Source of the DNA: Notamacropus eugenii
Lineage: Eukaryota; Chordata; Mammalia; Diprotodontia; Macropodidae
DNA length: 64,000 nt
NCBI RefSeq assembly: GCF_028372415.1
Contig: NC_092878.1
Location: 31,649,903 to 31,713,902, forward strand
Reading direction: 5' to 3'
The notes under the pieces were generated by a model that did not search any database, was not told the DNA's origin, and was given only the letters and a program-made list of their open reading frames with translations. Made by a program: the position numbers and the translations under genes. Numbering within the stretch: position 1 is the stretch's first letter; the number at the start of each line of letters is the position of its first letter. Below are positions 21,309 through 33,514 of the stretch, piece after piece.

Positions 21309-21403
21309 TTACTCATCATCCTTGTCCTCGTCAGAAAAATGAGGCACAGACTTCTTTGCCACCACGTTGTCCAGTCCCTGCCTTGCAGATAGGGGTTCAC
21401 ATT
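21309..21403 (-). CDS. SCG5: SCG5 terminal coding exon (C-terminal PC2-inhibitory peptide) with an apparent 1-base deletion
   Basis: The exon starts after TTTTTCAG and reads NVNPYLQG. After one missing base it continues in the next frame as QGLDNVVAKK, SVPHFSDEDKDDE and TAA. Human 7B2 reads SVNPYLQGQRLDNVVAKK and ends DEDKDPE, so both halves are plainly the family sequence but lie in different frames. The break is at the Gly codon near 21381-21382. As printed, the frame entering from the upstream exon would leave the conserved sequence after LQG, lose the VVAKK motif needed for PC2 inhibition, and run about 40 residues into the 3'UTR. Because the downstream half is still well conserved, a sequence or assembly error or a very recent mutation is more likely than long decay. 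Confidence 0.9.
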
Positions 21404-21801
21404 CTGAAAAATACATAGTTTAGTGATGTAAAAAAGGATCAGTTATGCATAACACAGGAAAACACATGGAAGCAATGTATTATGATATGCCCTATAAACT
21501 GGACCACTTTGTGATGGGCATTACTGAAGGATTCTATTGAGTGAAATATTATTTCAGGGTGCTAACTAGAATTTATGCTTCTAACTTAAACCTGTAGGAT
21601 AGCTAACAACCAACCTCCCTCCCTCCCTCGCCATAATCTGGCATGCTTTATCTGTGCAAATATGAGTGCTTGAGTGAATAAGCCTTCCAATAACCTAGCT
21701 ATTGATCCTTATATACAGGAAAATTCTCATGCTATGTTCCCGTGGGTGGTTTTAATTTTTTTTGGTTTATCAAATACTTTACTAGAAAAAAAATAGCTCT
21801 G

Positions 21802-22470
21802 TGAGACTATTAAATGAATGTTCTTCTGAGTCTAACTCCAGGTATGGATAGCAAGAAAAGTGGTCTGAGCCTCCAATCCATGATGCCAGTAAGCCTGTGA
21901 GATGCTGGTATGAACTGAAAAAGGTGATCTCATGGGAATGGTGGGAGAGCGGCTGTTCAGCCTGGGCTGAGGTAGAATTCTCCTGACTCAATTTCCCCGC
22001 TGACACCTGGCCGACTTTAAGCCTGACTGAATGCAAGTTGGCAATCCACTCCTACCTGGAACTGACATGAAGTTGGGGAGATATTGGTTCCCTGAAATGT
22101 TCCTACTCTTAGTGGCAATTTCCTAGAGTCAAAAGGTTTGTGAGTTTAATAGCAGATCTATTCAATTATAGATTGTTGGTAGGAAAACATCCGAGGTTAA
22201 GTCTAAAATTAAGCTATTAGGCTTAGGACTTTAGACCAACAACAATAAGTTAGGGTCCTTTCATTCTTAGTAATACTGTGGAGACAATTAGGTCAAGAGC
22301 TTGTGAAGTTAGCAACTTAAATATTATTTGTGTCTCAGTTGGTTAATGTTTTAAAAAAATTCTTTTGTGATCTATATTGTAAATGCTTTAAAAAGAAGCA
22401 TCACCTGACCACAAGTTGGAATTGTTTTATGTGATATGAACTGTTAAAAATGAAAAATAAAATAAAATTT
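21802..22470 (+). mobile_element. Unidentified retroposed insert in the last SCG5 intron
   Basis: Flanked by a perfect 14-bp repeat AAAAAATAGCTCTG (21788-21801 and 22471-22484). The insert ends in AAATAAAATAAAATTT directly before the right repeat, so it has a poly(A)-like tail and an AATAAA signal on the plus strand. These are the marks of L1-style retroposition. Its roughly 670 bases match no LINE, SINE or mRNA that I recognise. The longest frame (21782-22036 on the minus strand) is opposite to the insert and probably meaningless. It lies about 400 bases before the SCG5 terminal exon, antisense to it. Confidence 0.75.
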
Positions 22471-22484
22471 AAAAAATAGCTCTG

Positions 22485-23865
22485 AAGATTTATAAGCACA
22501 CCAGAAGTGAAACTGAAATTCAAAAGCTATTGAAAAGACTTTTTTCATTGCATAAGTGATTTTTTTTCTATTCAAGTACTAAACAGTAGTGAAGTAGAGA
22601 GGCATTGTGGGAGTCTCTAGTACTCACACATATCCAGCTGGTCAAATTAAAAAGCTATACACTTTGGGAAAAGCCTGTATATCCAGTGCTGGCCTCTACA
22701 GTGTGTAACAAACACTCTTCCCTCTGGTGGCATGTGGAATGAGTCAAAAGTTTGTCCATTGCTGCTCCAACTCACATCTATTTTGTAGCATTTGGAGTTG
22801 GAGCAAGCAATTGGAGCCTTGCAGGATAGTCTTTAGCAGGAAGTAAAATTGTTGCAAAAGCTTTTGAAGATATTTGTTTATTGAAGAGCCTTTCCAATGA
22901 CCCAACAAAAATAAGAAAGGGACTTCGGGATTTTATGATTCCAGAATGATTAGTAATTCAGTTACATGTGAAACAGACTCACTGAGGCAACATTTTGCAG
23001 GGGCTTTGTGTCCAGATGGGGCTCCTTGTGGGTCAAAAAACCACATTTCCATTCTCAAAGCTTCATCTGGAGGTGCTATGCTCCCTTAGAGCACTTAACT
23101 AAGCATGCTCCCCTGAATACTAGATTGGGGGATCAGTTTTTGCATCTGACAGCTAAATGACTCAATCGTGGGAAGGTTTTCAAGCTCTCCTGCTAACACT
23201 GTATCCTTTCTTATTGGGGCTCTACTTCAAAGCAAGTTAAGAAACAGGCTCAGAAGTGAAACCATCCAACCTGGTTGAAATTTGTGGAAATTCCTGTGGG
23301 AAGGGTGATATGGGTTTTTTTTTTTAAGTCATTTTCTGGGAAATCTTCTTGCTAGGTGAATTTAAATACTTTTTAGACTAAATAAAGGGGAGTTCTCCAA
23401 TATTAATTGAATATGTGTAAAGACTGAACAGTGAGTAAGACATTTAAGGGTTGACTGAAAAGTGTTTTACAAGTGAAAATCTGAATGTTTGGTTGGCTTT
23501 GGATGATCACATAAAGTCTCATCTAAACCATATGCAGCACTTTGGACTAAGATGGAAGTTTAGGGAGATTACCACTGGCAATGGGTTTTTATGTGACATT
23601 TGAATGTTTCACCATCTACCCAGACCCAGGAAGTACCATATTGAGGGGCAAGGGAGGGAAAGGTGGTGAAGGCTGGAAACAGGAAAAATAACAGGAAGGG
23701 AAAGAAAAAGAAAAGAGAATTTATTTGAATGTTTTTTAAACCACCCAAATAGTTCCACTGCAATTCAGTACCTCCATTTGTGAGAATTTTTCAGTTCCCT
23801 ATTAAAACTAGCTTTTATGACCCAGCAAATAGACTAGCAGACATAGGCTGGGAAAGCAGTATCAC
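22485..23865. other. SCG5 last intron, unassigned part
   Basis: No repeat or exon recognised. A minus-strand 64-codon frame (23569-23763) is hydrophobic by composition only. Confidence 0.4.
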
Positions 23866-24890
23866 ACTGTAAGAGACAGCATACCACAACGGGTAGTAGC
23901 ACACAGAGGATTCGAAATGGGGAAGAGCAGGATTCACCAGCTATGTGACCACAAGCAAGTGACTTAATCTCTCACTTTCCTCATCTATATAATGGGGATA
24001 ATAATAACATCTCCTTCACAGGTCTGCTATGAGGCTCACATAAGATAATGTAGGGAAAGCACTTGGTAAAACCTAGGAGTGCTCTATAAATGTCAACTTT
24101 TTTATTATTTTTATGATGTGTGAGCACTGCCACTCTCTCAGATATGCCTCTGTAATAGCTGCTCAGTCTCCCTGGGATTCAACTTTTTTACCTGTAAAAT
24201 GAGAATAATAGCTTGTTTCCCTCCAAGACTCACAGGGTTAGCATGAAAGAAGAGATGTGAAAAAAAAATACTAAAAGTAACTAGCATTTATGTAGCACTT
24301 TGAGGTTGCAAAGTGCTGTATATCTTATCTCATTTCAATCTCACAAGAACCCTGTGAGGTAGGAACTATTTGCTATCCCTATTTTACAAGCAAGGAAACT
24401 GAGGTGAGGCAACATGCATTTATCAAGCACCTATTATGTGCAGAGAACTTTGGCTGACACTGATTAAGTGACTTTCCCAGGGTCCCATAGCTACTAAGTA
24501 CCTGAGGCAGGGTTTAAATTTGCCTCACTCTTACTCTCTGGAAACCATAATTGGTCACTATAATTCTTTGAAAACACAAAAGCACTGAAATTCAAAAATA
24601 TAAATTTTAAATTTGGGGATAGACAGGCAATTGATGGATAATCCTTAATAGTCTGTTCTAACTTAGAAGAACAATCAGTCCATAATTCTGTTTATTATCT
24701 AGCACCTTTCTTCTAAAGAAATAAAGGCACTTTCATATCATATTGTCACTGAGCCAAGAAGTAAGGTGGGACAAGAATTTAACCCAATTCACAATTAAAA
24801 GGATTGAGACACAGGGAAGTTTGATTCAGCCTAGATCATGCGGTTTATATAGTTAATGGAGCCAGATCTAGCACTCAGGTCTTCATTTTC
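23866..24890 (+). repeat. Cluster of MIR/THER SINE copies
   Basis: Four pieces side by side on the plus strand: 23866-24120 (full MIR: ATGTGACCACAAGCAAGTG, TCATCTATATAATGGGGATA), 24150-24270 (MIR middle), 24280-24560 (THER1-like: GCATTTATGTAGCACTTTG, AGAACCCTGTGAGGTAGG) and 24660-24890 (weak). They lie in the last SCG5 intron. Confidence 0.75.
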
Positions 24891-26928
24891 TTTTCTTTGT
24901 CTTTCTTTTGTCTGGAACAAAAATAAGAATTGGATCTCTGCTCTTGATTTTTTTTTTGTCTGGAAAGCCACAACCTATGCTAAGCTTCTTTGGGAGAAGT
25001 GTTGCTTTTAAACTAGTCCAGAATTTCTTCTTTCTGAATCATGAACTTAATGAGATGGTTAAGGTCTCTCAATCAAACTGTGAAGTCCATCTGAATACTG
25101 ATTATAGGGAAGGCAACTTCTGTTACTCAAGAGGATTGAGACCCAATACTTCTGGCTTGAGGACATGATCTTTGTATGCTCCAGGAGAACAGACAGTACT
25201 TGATACCACTGGGTCACATTGACATTCCTGGACATAAATTCTAGGCCTTTTCCATGTGAAGGAAGTTGAGGCTAAAATATAAAGCCTGGCCAAAGTTCCA
25301 AAATTTTGGTATCTAGGTTCCCTAAGGATAAGACCTAAGTAGTTACCCACTGACATTCCCTAAGGAAGGACAGAGGGATGGTGGAATAGGGAGTGGACAA
25401 AAACTAAGGCTCTTTGCTGAATTTACTGCAGATGTTATTTATGCACCTTGAAGAATAGAGGAAATGGAAATCATGGGCTACTTCTTGGTCAATCTCCATA
25501 TAATGGCCATTTACTAGCATACTTATAAGGATGTAGGGACCTAGAACTCTGCATGTTCCTCCACGGTCACTACTCCCTCAGGCCCTTTTCCTCCTCCAAC
25601 TATAAGATTGCAAATGGCAATTCTCAAGTGGCAAAGACTCCTAAACCGGGTAATTTAACTCTGCCAAATAAGGTATTTTTCTATCCTTTCGATACCTTAT
25701 GAGTCTCTCTTATAAATCCTGCTTTGGGTATATCTGTTCTTTCTCAGACTGAGGCAGAAGCTTGGAGCTTTGTGACATGGAGCTATAGGGATAAATGATG
25801 TTTCTGGACAGCCTATATAACTCTAAGGCCAGAAAAAGGAAAACTCATCAGCAGTAAGGAAATAGATTGGAGAATATTATTCAGAACAATTTGCAACTAT
25901 TATCGTCTAATTCCCTAATCTCTGATAGGGCCAAACTATTTGTTTTTGTTTTTTCTGTGTTAACAGTCTTCATGTGAAAAGCTTGTGCTGTTGTCCTTGG
26001 TTTGTTTTTTTTTAAAATTCAACACAAAATAGGTGTTGACTTGGTAACAGCCATATTTTCATCAGATTGGAAGGAGTAAGAGATAAAACTGTAAACTCTA
26101 AGGGTGGAGTGTTGGTGGGATAGCAAGGCTTCATATGTTCAACTTGTGAGCGTCAGTGCTTAAAAACAATTCATTAAAAGCTCAAGTCCATTCAGTTCCC
26201 TTCAAGAAAATGTCGTAATAGTCAAAGAACACCGTAAACAGTTGAGTCCGTGTTGGATGACTAGGGTGAGGAGATAGTGTTGAAATCTCCAAACAGATAC
26301 ATGTGACATGTGGCAAACGAACATAGCTAAGTTAGAAAATTTGGCATAATCTGGCCAGGAAAAGGACAAGAATATGTCTAGGCAAACTGTATAAGGAAAT
26401 GGCTGAATTTAGCTTCTCTAACAAAATGCTTCTATAAATTATTGTTTGAACCATGGAATTTAGCCCTTGACTTTATTGTATCACTTAGTAAGTGTTTCAT
26501 ATATGTAAGCTGTCTCCTCAACCAGGCTGCATGCAAGCTTAGTACATGGAGACATACAGAAAAACAAATAGTTGGGCCCTAACAAAGGTTTGTGGGCAGA
26601 GCTCATTTTAGTGGCTTCTCTGGGATCTCCCACAGTACCTAGCACAAAATTAGGAACAGAGTAAGCACTTAATGAGTTTTCAAAGAATTGAAACTATAGT
26701 AGCTATGAGTTTTTAATACTGTAGTCCAAAGTCTCAGCAGCCTATCAGAGAGCTGGGGATGTAGTTTCAAAGCAAGGTCCCTCTTTATGCTGGACCACTC
26801 TCCTAATTTTTCATAAATGCTTATGATGAGACTCTAAAGTTGCTTCAGAACAACCTGAGGTCTCAGCATTTGTCAACAACCCTCTTCAGATAACATAACA
26901 TAGAAAAATAGTCAAGACTGTAAGTTAC
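24891..26928. other. SCG5 last intron, unassigned part
   Basis: Mostly unique sequence. A degraded L2/THER-like tail occurs at about 26630-26690 (CAGTACCTAGCACAAAATTA). No further exon was found between the 26929 and 21403 exons. Confidence 0.4.
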
Positions 26929-26982
26929 CCTCCTTCTCTGTCTCTGTCCACCTTTCATCTTTTCGAAAAGAAGCTTCTTGTT
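26929..26982 (-). CDS. SCG5: SCG5 54-base exon with the furin cleavage site
   Basis: An 18-codon exon, phase 0 at both ends, reading NKKLLFEKM then KGGQRQRRR. It matches NKKLLYEKMKGGERRKRR of human 7B2. The basic cluster at its end is where furin cuts the 27-kDa precursor into the 21-kDa chaperone and the C-terminal inhibitory peptide. Here the cluster is QRQRRR instead of ERRKRR but still fits the furin rule (Arg at P4 and P1, basic at P2). The acceptor is CCCTCTCTAG with a good pyrimidine tract; the donor is GTAACT, slightly off consensus. The exon is too short to find by frame length alone; the protein match and the joining phases identify it. Confidence 0.95.
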
Positions 26983-26989
26983 CTAGAGA

Positions 26990-28500
26990 GGGGGAAGGGA
27001 GGAGAGAAGAAACAAATGTAGCAGTATGGATCAAATTTGGTGAATGTCTATTTTAAAAGCAATACTCTGTGTTTCCTGTGGACATTTGCATACACATATT
27101 TTGGAAACAGAACTAGATGAAAAGAATGTCGTGTCAGAAAGATAAACCACAAGAGAAAAGTTAGTGGTTTTTCAGCTTTTAATAAAGTCCTTTGGAGTGC
27201 CCAGGGGCCCACTAGTGTCATCAACAATCACATAAAGAGGAAAATACATTTTAAAATACAAGCACTAGAAACCAATCTAGCACAGATCTAGTACCGCCCC
27301 ATGAAATGGCTATGGTAGAAACCAGCCATCGAGGGGGCAAGGACGGGGAGAGGAGGAGAATGGTATCTCACTCCCTTTTAACAAACTGCATAAACTAAAT
27401 GCTCCAGGGGTGTAGTGTTTGATTATTTGTAACAATTCTCCAAGTAAATAAATTCAACATCATGGCTTCTGCAACCAATCCATCTGTAGTTTTAAGTTAG
27501 TGCCCCCAGTAAAGATGCTAAGAAAACCATTTGGTCCATAACATTTTTAATAGAGTGAACCTTTTAAAAACTGCCAAAAAAAAACTTCTTGGCAGAAAGG
27601 AAAGCTATGTTGAGAGGAAAAAAGCTCTGTTACCACAGTTTGTATAAGTGTTTCCACATACTGCTATATTTCAAACACACAGTGGAGTCAACTAAGCTCA
27701 AGAATATAGGACACATGCTCAACAGATTTTTCTCTCGATTATGATTATAGAAGACAGAAAACTTAACCTGTGAGTGGGACGGGAGAAGGAGAATGGGGGT
27801 GTTTGTGCTGGTTGTTGTTTGGGTTAGTTTGGTTTTTTAATGAAGGGAAAATCAAGTATAAATGAGGTGATTGATCTTACTCTAAATAAGCTTCCTTAAC
27901 TGTGATAAAGGAAGTGCAGCATAAAGTTTTGATGAAGTACCAACTTATTCCTTTTGAGTTGTTTGAGTACAACAATTTTTTTTTAGAAAATCATAGATGT
28001 GGAGACAAAAATGACAAGTGCCAAGAATGAGCTTTGTATTTTTCATGTTCATTAAAATCTCCCTGATTCACAATCCATATCTCTTGCCCAACCTCAACTA
28101 TGCATGAAGGCTGTGCCAGGGAAGGAAAGTCAAAGAGCCCCTCCATCTGCCAAAGAGGGACGTTTCTGGCTGCAATCACACTTGTCGGCTTTCTTGGGGA
28201 ACAGCTCAATTTAATACTTGAAGAGAGAAAAGGCAGACATGTAGGTTGTTCCATCTAGGAAAAAGTCTATCACACTCTGGGTCTTTACTTTTGCTGCCTG
28301 AAGGTTATCTTTTCCATGGATGTATGTTATTCCCAATTCCCAGAGTGGCACTAGTGTTAACACCACCAGGCAGAATGCCACCTCAACATGAGCATTTTTA
28401 TTCCTCATTACTCAAAGCAGAGTGGGACTTGTTTGGTCTGTGGCACAATATTAAATTCATTGATCATGAGTGGGTGTGGAACCAACTTGATAGCTGATAC
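26990..28500. other. SCG5 intron beside the furin-site exon, no repeat recognised
   Basis: About 1.5 kb without a recognised repeat, unusual in this window. Overlapping short frames at 27991-28497 have no splice signals or protein match. Confidence 0.4.
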
Positions 28501-28529
28501 AGCAAGATGGGGTACCAATCAAATTTGCT

Positions 28530-28625
28530 GAATAAATGGAATGGGATGGAAGGAATGGAATGAAATGAAATGGAGCAGGAAAAGATTTATTAGAACAGAA
28601 AGGGATTGGATGGAGTGGAATAGGG
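28530..28625. repeat. GGAAT-type degenerate pentamer tract
   Basis: TGGAATGGGATGGAAGGAAT then AATGAAATGAAATGGAGC and GGATTGGATGGAGTGGAATA: irregular GGAAT/GAAAT units over about 95 bases. Confidence 0.6.
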
Positions 28626-28739
28626 CTTAACTAAACTCTAATATCATAGAATATGATAAAGTAAAACATATTTTGGTTTTTCTCTTCAGCAGCATTTCCT
28701 GAAACTACCTTGTTCCATGAAATTTTTATTACCAAAAAC

Positions 28740-28875
28740 GACAGTCCCTGCTTTGACACTTGTGACCTTGGGCAAGTCATTTAACCTTGGTTTTCTTATC
28801 TGTAAGGTAAGGGAGTAGGATCAGATAACCTCTGATGTCCCTCCAAACTCAACAGCTATGGTCCTACCATTCTGA
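28740..28875 (+). repeat. MIR SINE part
   Basis: TGTGACCTTGGGCAAGTCAT, TCTTATCTGTAAGGTAAGG and CCTCTGATGTCCCTCCAAAC follow MIR order. Confidence 0.75.
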
Positions 28876-29277
28876 TCTTCTATAATTCACTTTGCCTGTT
28901 AGTTCTTTCCCAAATATCACTCTCTCATTCATCCCAGGTCATCAGGATATGTTCAGGCTCTGCTTCCATTCTAAGCTTCAAGAGAAACTAAGGTGGACCT
29001 AGGCAACCCTTACTTTGACTGTTTTGTAGGCAATGGAACGGTCAGAGATAGATTGAACAGACAGACAAGAGAAAATGAAAGCTAATAAACAATCCACCTC
29101 TCCAGGAGCCAAAGTCCCTCAGGTTAAGCCAGGCTGCTTTCAATGGAGGTGGCAGGTTCCAGACTCTAACAGAGGCTTCCTATCCATCACTGAAGAGCTT
29201 AGACATCTAGTGTGCTTCAGCAGAGGTGAATGTGCACAGATGACAAAGAACCCACTTTAGGGGATACTTAACTAGAG

Positions 29278-29466
29278 CAGGGGTTCTAAACCAAGTTCTT
29301 AATTTGTTTATGTCATGGATTCCTTTGTCATTCTGGTGAAACTTTCTCAGAAGAATGTCTTAAATGCAAGAGACACATAGGGTTAAAAAAGGAAAGTGAT
29401 TATACTGAAACACAGTTATCCAAACTATTTTTAAAATTCAGGGATTCTCAGATTTCAAACCCCTCT
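29278..29466. mobile_element. hAT miniature element, same family as at 1896
   Basis: Starts CAGGGGTTCTAAACCAAG and has GTCATGGATTCCTTTGTCAT and ACACAGTTATCCAAAC, then ends TTTCAAACCCCTCT. The 3' end is worn and no clean target duplication is seen. Confidence 0.65.
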
Positions 29467-29469
29467 ACG

Positions 29470-30545
29470 AGAGGGAATCTCCATCAGCCATGTAATTATG
29501 GGATGCTGGAACAGGCAAAAGGCAGTAAGTTTATTTCCACTGAGAGCAAATACCACAGGACATCATGGTGTCTTGCAGTCACTCTCTTAGCTGCCATATA
29601 ATGTATTTTTCAGTAAGTGAGCCTTCTAGTTCTGGAAGATTTTCCTTAGGAACACCTTCCTCTAACAGTTCAGAGCACTGCTGTCAAAAGGCATTTAGTT
29701 AAATTCTAAACTGAAATGTTAAACCTTCAACATCATCACAAATGATCATTCGGTCTTGACTTGATCAAACATGATCAACTGAGGGATGAGTGATTCAATC
29801 TCAAGCTTGGTACCACCTTGCAAAGAGCTACTTTCCCAGGATTAATGATCTGCTAGATTTATCAAATGGAATTGTACACAGTGTGGAGAAACCAAGTGCA
29901 GACAGGGTCATGGCAAGGGTATGTCCATTACCAAGAGTTAGGTACAATGGCACGAAAGTCTTAGGTTGGGAGCAACTAAATCCTGGTAGTTTTAAATACT
30001 GACTGTATAAATTGAGAGACTAGGGGTTGAGAGACTAGGTTTGGGGGGAAGTCACCCAGCCATTCCATGAACTCAGAAATAACTAAACATAGCTGTAGGT
30101 AAGGGAGTAATGGCCATTTGGAGAAGTTAAACCAAAGACAGTGCAGTGACTTTATTGGTAACTTATGTTTGCAGCACCACACAAAGGAGACTGTCCCTAT
30201 CCAACTCATCTATTGTGTTCACCCAGTTGAGTTTGCTTTGTTTACTGAAAATGTTCTAGAGTCATCCAAGGTGCTGATCAAGAATACTGATGCATGCTTA
30301 GAAAGGGGAAACACTTGTCTTCCTAGGTCAGAAACTTTTTTCCTGAGAGAGTAACATTGAAGTTCAAGGATACAGAGGGGAAGAAGAGTGAAATTTGCAG
30401 GGACCAGTCATTGAGTTCAGGTGTAAGTTACTTAGCATCAGAGTGTATTGGGTGTTCATTTCTTGCAAAACAACTCTTCCCTCTTGTAGGCATGACCACC
30501 TCCCAGGAGATATTAGTGAAGCACAAGTAATGAAAAGACACAGGA
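29470..30545. other. SCG5 intron, nothing recognised
   Basis: No repeat assigned. Frames at 29790-30002, 29976-30209 and 30118-30354 overlap on both strands without protein similarity. Confidence 0.35.
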
Positions 30546-30559
30546 ATGCATTCAGGTTT

Positions 30560-30920
30560 TAAAGTTCTTTGGTCAATATTTATTGGATGCCTACTATATA
30601 TTGAACACTGTGGAAAACTACAAAGGAGAATGAATAGTCTGTGCCTTTAATCTAATGGAAGGGACAAGACAGACATTCATGTTTAACTTAGAGATTCAGT
30701 GGAGAGTAGTGGACTTAAAAGCAAGCAAGGACCTAAGTTCCAGTCCTGATTTTACACTTACTGATTGGGCATTGACTATTGGCAAAGCACTTAATTTCTC
30801 TGAAATTTGGTCTCCTAATCTGTTTTAATGCCTGCCATACTTTCAGAGGGTTGTCATGTGACTCAAATGACATAATATATGCAGTGTTTTGCACATTCTA
30901 AACAACTATATAAATAATAA
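30560..30920 (+). repeat. MIR/THER SINE pieces
   Basis: ATTTATTGGATGCCTACTAT (THER1 head) and then a MIR: GTAGTGGACTTAAAAGCAAG, AGCACTTAATTTCTCTG, AGGGTTGTCATGTGACTCAA. Confidence 0.6.
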
Positions 30921-31106
30921 TCTTTAATAAAGAACTAAAAATAGTAAGTTATTATAGAAATAATCACAATGTACATATTGGACTTATGATTTCAATTGGT
31001 ATGAAGAAGTATCAGTGTGGAAACTCCTTCCACTGATTTAACTCATCTCTAACACAGCTGTCTGAGAGAGTTGCCGAGCTCACTGATTGATTGATATGTT
31101 AATGGT

Positions 31107-31157
<51 letters not shown>

Positions 31158-31320
31158 GAGAGAGAGAGAAAGAGACAGAGAGAGAGAGATAATGAGAATA
31201 TGTAGATATGTAGGTTTCAATCATACCTCTGAGACATAAGCAAGTCAATTAATGTATGTGTAGTGTGTGTTGTGTATATATACGTGTGTGTGTGTGTGTG
31301 TATGTGTGTATGTATATGTA
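31107..31320. repeat. Compound (TG)n (GA)n and (TG)n/(TA)n microsatellites
   Basis: 31107-31154 is TG repeats followed by GA repeats to 31190; 31260-31320 is a second, interrupted TG/TA tract. Confidence 0.9.
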
Positions 31321-31329
31321 ATATACATT

Positions 31330-32935
31330 TATATCATTGTCCTTAGTAGGACTGCACAAGAAACAAGAAATTATGCTTTCTTGAGAACTCTAAATCTGTG
31401 AAAATACTGACTGGAGATGGTGGGACCCTACTAAAAAAAACATCACACATACTTGTGAATTTCAAGCAAATTAACTCTTAGTACCTACCAGTTACTAATA
31501 AGGCAATAAACTAAGGAAAGCTAAGTTTAAACAAATGATCACAGTTGATAAGAAACTTCTAAACATGACCTAAAGTAGTGGATTTACTAATAGTTCTTCC
31601 CTCTTATAGGGAATCCAAGTTCTAGTCTTTGGCTCTGATACATACATAGAAAACAAGTGACAGAAACAGATATACTACACATATGTGCTAATTATTCAAG
31701 GATGTGAACTACAGGCTGGGTGGTTATTAGAATGACTGAAGATAATCTAGAAAGGCTTTCTGAAAAAGATGAGCCAAATCTAGAAAGAAGGAAAGATGAT
31801 GTCTTCCATCTCTCCTACTTCCCTACACCCACTAAACTTATTCTCTGCCTTGACTTAGTACTTCCTGCTCCCACCCAGATCATTGGTTCCCTTCTAACTG
31901 TTCTAGATTCGCTCTCAACTTCCCAAGGTCAACTACTTCAGTATTGCCCTCTAAAGCACTTGGACTCCTTCCTCCAAACTCAATGGGCCATTGCCTAATC
32001 TTTTCCATCCCCTGTTCTTTTCTGTTCTTTTCTACTCCTATTCCTGGACCACACAGAAAATGTAAAACTAAGTGAAACCAAACCTTTAAAGAGTAAAGAA
32101 ACGACTTCCACTTTGATCCAGCCCTTGGTTCTGCTAAGTAATCTTTTTTTATCCCTCTCATATCTCCCTTATATACTCCCCAGTGCCAAGTGAAGACCTA
32201 TTCTTTTCTTAAGCTACCAATTCTTCTTCCCCACCCTCCATCTCCTTTATTCAATTTTCTTTTCCATTTTCTGTCTTGTTAATTCCTTTGTCAATGTCTT
32301 TCCTTTCCTCCCCTTATTTCTATTTCCATTGCCATCACCTTAGACCCTGCTCATTGTATACCTATGATGGCATAGGGCTTTTCTGAAGCTATCCTGGAAG
32401 AAAGGGAAGGATTAAAGATGGCGTAGGACCACCACTACCATAGCAGATTGGGGAGATGATCATTTCACCTTTGAGCTTCAATATTCAGATGTGTAAAACA
32501 GGTTCTGCCTCACACTGACGGTGGAGCTTCCCATTAGATTGTGAGTTCTTTGAGCATATGCGCAGATAGGAGAAATTATAGTAAAATATCGCAAAAAAAT
32601 TTTTTAATTACAAAAAAAATTCTTGTATCAATTGACACACCAAGAAAGACATAATCACTGTCTTCAAGAACTTGGACTATCATAAAAAAAGGAAATAAAC
32701 TTTTTCTGCTTGAACTTAGGTAGCAAAGTTTAGAATTATCGAGACAGATTTTGACTGCATATAAAAGAGCTGTCCACAAATAGAAGAAATGTCCTTGGAA
32801 GATTGTATGTTCTTGGTCAAGAGACATCTTCAAGTGAAGCTTTGAAATTCGCATATTGGGAGTGCTATAGAGTAGGTTCTTGGACACAAGACTAAATGTG
32901 TCATAGTCAATGATTTATGAGGTCTCTTCCAACTG
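31330..32935. other. SCG5 intron, mostly unassigned
   Basis: 31790-32060 may be decayed L2 (pyrimidine-rich, CTCAACTTCCCAAGGTC). A hydrophobic minus-strand frame (32576-32887) has no family match or splice context. Confidence 0.35.
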
Positions 32936-32939
32936 AGAT

Positions 32940-33465
32940 TCTGTGGTTTGTCTATGATTTTAAAATTGCCTCCTAGCTGATATTAGCTGCCAGACTGATC
33001 TTAATAAAGAGCACTTGTATTATATCAGTCTCTTCTTCAAGAGCCTACAATGTTTCTTTGTTTTTCTTTCACATCAAGTCTAAATTCCTAGAATACTGGA
33101 TTTGGAGTCAGAACCCCTGGTTTCAAATTCCACCTCTGTCATTTGTTAAGTGGGTAACCTTAGGCAAGTCACTTCACATCTCTGGGCTGCAGTTTCCTCA
33201 TCTGAAAAATTAGGGGATCCAGACTAGATGACTTTAAGATGTATTACAGTTCCAAATAGATATTTCTATGATGCTTTTTAAAGATCTTCCATAATTTAAT
33301 CCCGACCTACCAATCCAAATTTATTTCCCACCTCTCCCAAATATAAATGCTCCATTTTAATTAAGCTAATTACCCTGATTATACTCTTTCCTTTCTGAAT
33401 TCTCTCCTACCACTTTTTTCCAAATCCTACCTATACTCAAGACACAGCTCACATCCAAGCTAAAG
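32940..33465 (+). repeat. L2 LINE fragment with a MIR inserted in it
   Basis: L2 at 32940-33080 (GCCAGACTGATCTTAATAAA, TTCTTCAAGAGCCTACAATG) resumes at 33265-33465 (AAAGATCTTCCATAATTTAA, ACCTATACTCAAGACACAGC). Between them 33080-33262 is a full MIR (TTGGAGTCAGAACCCCTGG, CCTTAGGCAAGTCACTTCAC). Confidence 0.75.
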
Positions 33466-33514
33466 AAGCATTGTAGTATAGTAGAAAGAGCTCTGGACTT
33501 GGGAATCACAAGGC

